From NCBI GenBank assembly GCA_012719125.1, contig JAAYAY010000326.1:1-46321 (forward strand): a stretch of 46,321 nucleotides of DNA. The letters run 5' to 3'. The notes beneath the pieces were generated by a model that worked only from the letters and a program-made list of their open reading frames with translations, did not search any database and had not been told where the DNA came from. Position 1 is the stretch's first letter. Each line of letters starts with the position of its first letter. The position numbers and the translations under genes were made by a program. Below are positions 43,079 to 46,321 of the stretch, one piece after another. The DNA is from Planctomycetaceae bacterium (GTDB lineage: Bacteria > Planctomycetota > Planctomycetia > Pirellulales > Thermoguttaceae).

Positions 43079-43861
43079 CTACTCCTTCAGCCCAAAGGGA
43101 GATGCGATTTCCTTCGCGTCATAAACTTCCATGTAGATCACCCAGTGAACCGGTTGCTGTTGGGGCGTACCATCCGAATCGGGGTTCCAAAGCTTTGTCT
43201 TGATCCTGCCTTTGACCATGACGCGGTCGCCAGGCTTGAACTTCGCGACCGGCTCACCCGACAGATCCATTCTCCCCGTCATTCCGTCCAACTCGAGGAA
43301 ATACCTGAACTCCGATTTGACTCCCGCTTTCACAATTCCGGACAAGGACTGCAAATCCGCGCAGGCTTTCGGAGCGTGAACCGTAGCGTCTTCGGCGCAG
43401 CCGTCAGGGGCCTGCGGTAGACTCTCTTCGGGCAATCGCCAGGTTCCTTCAGCGATGCTGGTGACATCTGCTTCGACGTAGTTGTTCATAATCTCCGCAA
43501 GCTCATCAGCGGGCATCTCTGATTTGTGCTCGTAAAGATCGCGAAGGGCAAAAGCAGTTGTCCATCCAAAGTTGTCATAATGACTCCAGCCCCGCGGCCA
43601 CCCATCAGACCAGGTGTGCTCGGTGCCGCACAGCGCCCCCCAGGAATGGTCTGTGTGGCTGGGGTCGAACGAGCGATACCATTCAGACAGTTCGGTCTCA
43701 CGGGAAGTTGACCAGAGTGGGACGTGGCCGACTCTCCATTGCGTGCGCATCGCCCCGCACTTGATGCACTCCTCCACATGGATACCATAGGAACCCAGGA
43801 ACGCAAATCCGATTGCGAATAGCAGGATTCCAGCGACCGCTACGGCAGTACGTCTCTTCAT
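43079..43861 (-). CDS. hypothetical membrane-anchored protein
   Basis: Not recognised. A 260-residue product starts at ATG 43861 (MKRRTAVAVAGILLFAIGFA) with one membrane segment or signal anchor. A cysteine pair (EECIKCGAMRTQW) follows, then a Trp/His-rich central section (HTWSDGWPRGWSHYDNFGW). The C-terminus resembles an OB-fold-like small beta domain (SGIVKAGVKSEFRYFLEL; FKPGDRVMVKGRI). The open frame extends 50 codons further upstream, but that part is made from the flanking direct repeat and is probably not translated. The whole gene lies between two identical 33-bp repeats. It stands alone on its strand, with no partner gene. Confidence 0.65.
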   Translation of the reverse strand: MKRRTAVAVAGILLFAIGFAFLGSYGIHVEECIKCGAMRTQWRVGHVPLWSTSRETELSEWYRSFDPSHTDHSWGALCGTEHTWSDGWPRGWSHYDNFGWTTAFALRDLYEHKSEMPADELAEIMNNYVEADVTSIAEGTWRLPEESLPQAPDGCAEDATVHAPKACADLQSLSGIVKAGVKSEFRYFLELDGMTGRMDLSGEPVAKFKPGDRVMVKGRIKTKLWNPDSDGTPQQQPVHWVIYMEVYDAKEIASPFGLKE

Positions 43862-43937
43862 CAGGCTATCCAGGCTTCCTACGCGACACACGCCTTCCTC
43901 CCCCGAAGGCTCGAGCCCAGGGTATGAGGTCAACTCC

Positions 43938-43970
43938 TGGCTCCTGACAAATCCGCCAAGTACCAAGAGG
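43938..43970. repeat. 33-bp direct repeat, copy 2
   Basis: Perfect second copy of 42993-43025 in the same orientation, upstream of the hypothetical gene. Recombination between the copies would excise the gene as a 945-bp circle. Confidence 0.95.
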
Positions 43971-44086
43971 ATCGCGATCACCGACAAGAACGTCGAGCGA
44001 CGCCTAGTCAATCACTTTCCTCAAGCATCCCTATAATACCCCCCGCCACATCGTCCAAACAAGTAGGCCATTCTCACGTGAAGCCC

Positions 44087-44126
44087 AGAAACAAAGACAG
44101 CCCGCCAGACACGAAACCCGGCGGGC
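44087..44126 (-). terminator. intrinsic terminator of the Gfo/Idh/MocA gene
   Basis: GCCCGCC (44100-44106) pairs with GGCGGGC (44120-44126). On the minus strand the stem is followed by TGTCTTTGTTTCT. It is the first strong stem after the gene at 44207 beyond the palindromic repeat. Confidence 0.65.
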
Positions 44127-44139
44127 CGTTCGCAGGTTG

Positions 44140-44187
44140 GTAGGACAGGATTGCATCCTGTCCCGACAGGTTGAAAACCTGTCCTAC
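44140..44187. repeat. 48-bp double-palindrome intergenic repeat, copy 2
   Basis: GTAGGACAGGAT-tgc-ATCCTGTC, then GACAGGTT-gaa-AACCTGTCCTAC. It is the reverse complement of 10083-10130 with three differences. It lies 20 bases after the stop of the gene at 44207. Confidence 0.85.
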
Positions 44188-44206
44188 GTGTCGGTTATTG
44201 CGACGT

Positions 44207-45448
44207 CTAGCTCTTCAAACCTTCCAGCTTCGGATCGAGCTTCTCGTCGCACTTGAGCAGATCGTCCCATCGGACAACCTCGCCCTTATAGGCCGCCGTG
44301 CGGCCAAGAATCGTGACCAGGTTGCTCCGCACACTCGGGGCCACCGTCGGGTTCTTCGTGTCGCCTTCCTGGATGCTCTTGTGGAACGTGGCAATGTTCG
44401 TCACGGCCCCTTCCTTATAGATCGCGGGCGACTTCCCGCCCCGATAGAAGTTCGTCCCACGGATCAGCGTGTCGCCGCCGTAGGCCGTCTCCAGCACGCC
44501 GTCCACGCCGAACATCCGGTTGCGAATGCCGTCGGGCTGGCTGCCGTGACCGTTGAACTGGCGGGAACTGAAGGCGATGCCCACGTTGTCCGGATACACG
44601 AACGTGATGCTGAACGTGTCCCAGCAATTGCCGTAATCCCGGACCATCCGCCCGCCCGTGCCGTAGGCGCAGACCGGCGCAGCGTTCATGATCCAACTGG
44701 CCACGTCGATGGTGTGGATGTTCTGCTCGGTGATGATGTCGCCGGATAGGACCTGGTCGACTCCCCAGGCGGCAAGCTTCGCCTCCGGGTTGGTGGCCGC
44801 CTCCAGCGCCGCTTCCTTCTGCCGCTCCCAGGGGATGCCGGCATGGTAGGTCGATTCGCCGAAGGCGAACTTGCCGATCGCGCCTTCGTGAACGCGGCGG
44901 ATCGCTTCCATGTAATACTGATCGGCCCGCGTCTGGAAATCGACCAGGAAACAGAGCCCCGCCTTGCTCGCATCGACGCCGCTCTGCTCAATCGACTTGC
45001 AGCCCGGCACATCGACGGCAACCGGCTTGGCCACGTAGACGTGCTTGCCGGCCGCCACACCGGCGGCCGCCTGCTCCGGATGGAAATACGGCGGCGATTC
45101 GATCACGATCGCATCGACCTTCTTCTCCAGCATCCGCTCGTAACCCTTCAGCCCGCTGAACCGGTTGGCCCCATCGACACCGAACTTGTCGCCGCAGGCC
45201 TTCACCCGATCCTCGAAGTAGTCGGCCACCGCGGCCAGCTCGTAGCCGCCGTGTTCCTTGAACAGGTTGGCAATCCACGTGCCTCGCCCGCCGCAGCCGA
45301 TCAGTCCGATGCTCACCTTCGAGTTGGCCTGGTACCCGAAAACCGTCTTCGCCTGCAGCACGGTCGCCGCCGTGGCAACCGACGCGCCGGCGATGAAGCT
45401 GCGGCGCGATACGCTCGAATCGCTCGTCTCCCGTCGAATCGTCATCAC
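44207..45448 (-). CDS. Tat-exported Gfo/Idh/MocA-family oxidoreductase
   Basis: A 413-residue protein with a twin-arginine signal (SRRSFIAGASVATAATVL). The Rossmann domain opens with VSIGLIGCGGRGTWIANLF; the family EKP motif appears as AKP in VYVAKPVAVDV, and the catalytic region is DQVLSGDIITEQNIHTIDVASWIM. Related planctomycete proteins act on sugars outside the cytoplasm. It is a distant relative of the gene at 32320, not a recent copy. A terminator follows at 44087-44126. It shares its strand with the discoidin-like gene 16 bases upstream and is probably co-transcribed with it. Confidence 0.87.
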   Translation of the reverse strand: MMTIRRETSDSSVSRRSFIAGASVATAATVLQAKTVFGYQANSKVSIGLIGCGGRGTWIANLFKEHGGYELAAVADYFEDRVKACGDKFGVDGANRFSGLKGYERMLEKKVDAIVIESPPYFHPEQAAAGVAAGKHVYVAKPVAVDVPGCKSIEQSGVDASKAGLCFLVDFQTRADQYYMEAIRRVHEGAIGKFAFGESTYHAGIPWERQKEAALEAATNPEAKLAAWGVDQVLSGDIITEQNIHTIDVASWIMNAAPVCAYGTGGRMVRDYGNCWDTFSITFVYPDNVGIAFSSRQFNGHGSQPDGIRNRMFGVDGVLETAYGGDTLIRGTNFYRGGKSPAIYKEGAVTNIATFHKSIQEGDTKNPTVAPSVRSNLVTILGRTAAYKGEVVRWDDLLKCDEKLDPKLEGLKS

Positions 45449-45464
45449 GACTTCTCCTTGTTTT

Positions 45465-46136
45465 TCACTTGGCTGCTCTGCCGAACACTTCGACTTCGAT
45501 GTAATGGTTCAGACCGTCGGCCGTGCTGCCGTTGCTGTACAGCCGGACGTAACGCCCCTTAACGCCCTTGGCGTCGAACAGCTTGCCGCGGAAGGTTTCG
45601 ATATACGGGCGGCTCTTGCCGATGCCCTGCTTGAGCGAGTTGTCCTGGTCGTTGCTGTAGACGGCCTTCACGTCCTTCTTGAACTCCGGATCGTCGCACA
45701 CCGCGATCACCACGTCGTGATAACTCCGGGCCTCGCGGAAGTAGTGCCAAACGTAGATCGCGTAGATCTCAGCCTGCTCGCCGAGATCGATCTGCACCCA
45801 TTGCGGCTCGGGCGAAAGCTCGACAAAGGCGTCCTCATCGCCCGACTTCCGACCGTCGGTGATGAATTCGAGCTCGCCGATCAACGGCCGCGAATCGCTG
45901 GCCGTCACCTTCTTCTTGAGCGCCAGGTTCTTCGTCCCGTTGGGCACCATGAAGTCCGGCTGGTCGCCCTCGGGCAACTCCTCCAAGCCGGGGTACAGCA
46001 GGGCCAGCACGTCCGGCGGCGTTCCAGCCAGCACTTCTTCAGGGATTTCGGTCTTCAGCGGAACCTTCGCCTCGTCGGCTTGAAGCAACGAAGCCACGGA
46101 AAAAATCAGGATGAATCCACAAACGGTACAACGCAT
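45465..46136 (-). CDS. exported discoidin (F5/8 type C)-like carbohydrate-binding protein
   Basis: A 223-residue protein with a signal peptide (MRCTVCGFILIFSVASLLQA). Residues 65-222 resemble a discoidin-type jelly roll: NLALKKKVTASDSRPLIGEL near its start, WVQIDLGEQAEIYAIYVWHY in the middle and GRYVRLYSNGSTADGLNHYIEVEVFG at the end, the usual closing strands. Such domains bind sugars at the cell surface. GAGGAGGA precedes ATG 46136. It is the first gene of a two-gene unit with the oxidoreductase at 44207. Confidence 0.75.
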   Translation of the reverse strand: MRCTVCGFILIFSVASLLQADEAKVPLKTEIPEEVLAGTPPDVLALLYPGLEELPEGDQPDFMVPNGTKNLALKKKVTASDSRPLIGELEFITDGRKSGDEDAFVELSPEPQWVQIDLGEQAEIYAIYVWHYFREARSYHDVVIAVCDDPEFKKDVKAVYSNDQDNSLKQGIGKSRPYIETFRGKLFDAKGVKGRYVRLYSNGSTADGLNHYIEVEVFGRAAK

Positions 46137-46260
46137 TCAGTGTCCTCCTCTCAGAAAAATCATTAACCTGTGTTTCAAGCACGCAATCCGAATCCAGGAA
46201 GTTCAAATGTCCCAAACACTCCAACTATTCGAGGGTGTCCGGGAATTGACCGTAGCCGAA

Positions 46261-46321
46261 TTCGCCAGAATTTGGCCTTCTCGGCAATTCGCCAGAATTT
46301 GGCCTTCTCGGCAGCTCGCCA
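46261..46321. repeat. 27-bp tandem repeat running off the window edge
   Basis: Unit TTCGCCAGAATTTGGCCTTC plus TCGGCAA occupies 46261-46287, and a copy differing in its last base occupies 46288-46314; a third, partial unit (CTCGCCA) reaches the edge. There is no spacer between units, so it is not a CRISPR. The full length cannot be seen. Confidence 0.85.

Noticed and set aside
43862-44011. N-terminal extension of the hypothetical membrane protein
   Set aside because: It is encoded by the dispersed 33-bp repeat and neighbouring non-coding sequence; the signal anchor begins at ATG 43861.
46261-46321. CRISPR array
   Set aside because: The units abut directly with no unique spacers and no cas gene is present.

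Overview
The window is high-GC bacterial DNA that reads as a planctomycete chromosome. Pointers are the many Tat-exported Gfo/Idh/MocA oxidoreductases, a DUF1080 protein, a GHL10-type glycosidase, two XylR-type (LacI-like sensor plus AraC HTH) regulators, a ceramidase-like exported protein, a von Willebrand A protein with a proline/glycine tail, and dispersed palindromic intergenic repeats. The assignment rests on gene content, not on a phylogenetic marker.

Layout. 0.1-6.1 kb: a membrane vWA protein, a ceramidase-like hydrolase, and on the other strand a sodium:amino-acid symporter overlapping a universal stress protein. 6.2-12.2 kb: a SUF iron-sulfur assembly operon, sufR-nuoB-sufC-sufB-sufD-Rieske-sufT, with a stand-alone complex I NuoB-type subunit inserted after sufR and no cysteine desulfurase. 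12.2-15.1 kb: a decay zone holding deleted remnants of an aldolase gene and an MFS transporter gene, a 239-bp MITE-like element inserted in the transporter remnant, and a large glycosidase gene interrupted by one in-frame TGA. 15.1-18.4 kb: a MurQ/GckR-like SIS protein and a divergent XylR-type regulator.

18.4-30.7 kb: one continuous minus-strand run of eight genes for carbohydrate use. These are a GH42-like protein, two GH39-like glycosidases, an SDR dehydrogenase, an alpha-galactosidase-like protein, an enolase-superfamily sugar-acid dehydratase, an MFS transporter and a DHDPS-family aldolase. The set can be read as a route from oligosaccharide to sugar, sugar acid, 2-keto-3-deoxy acid and pyruvate without phosphorylation. 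A second XylR-type regulator is divergent from its head. A roughly 57-bp promoter/operator block recurs, in the direction of transcription, before this operon and before the next Gfo/Idh/MocA gene.

30.9-46.3 kb: Gfo/Idh/MocA and DUF1080 genes, a GHL10 glycosidase behind a truncated DUF4932-like reading frame, a large lipoprotein, remnants of a BlaI/M56 pair, thioredoxin, a housekeeping block (rpmE, prfA, prmC), an esterase with an N-terminal E-set domain, a repeat-flanked hypothetical membrane protein, another Gfo/Idh/MocA oxidoreductase, a discoidin-like protein, and the start of a 27-bp tandem repeat.

The most informative structural observation is that the transporter-aldolase pair at 18.4-20.6 kb is the intact copy of the wreck at 12.2-12.8 kb. 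The intact copy still carries 33 bases of the 3' end of sufT, so it was copied from the locus beside sufT, after which the source decayed. No CRISPR array, prophage, transposase gene, tRNA or rRNA was recognised.
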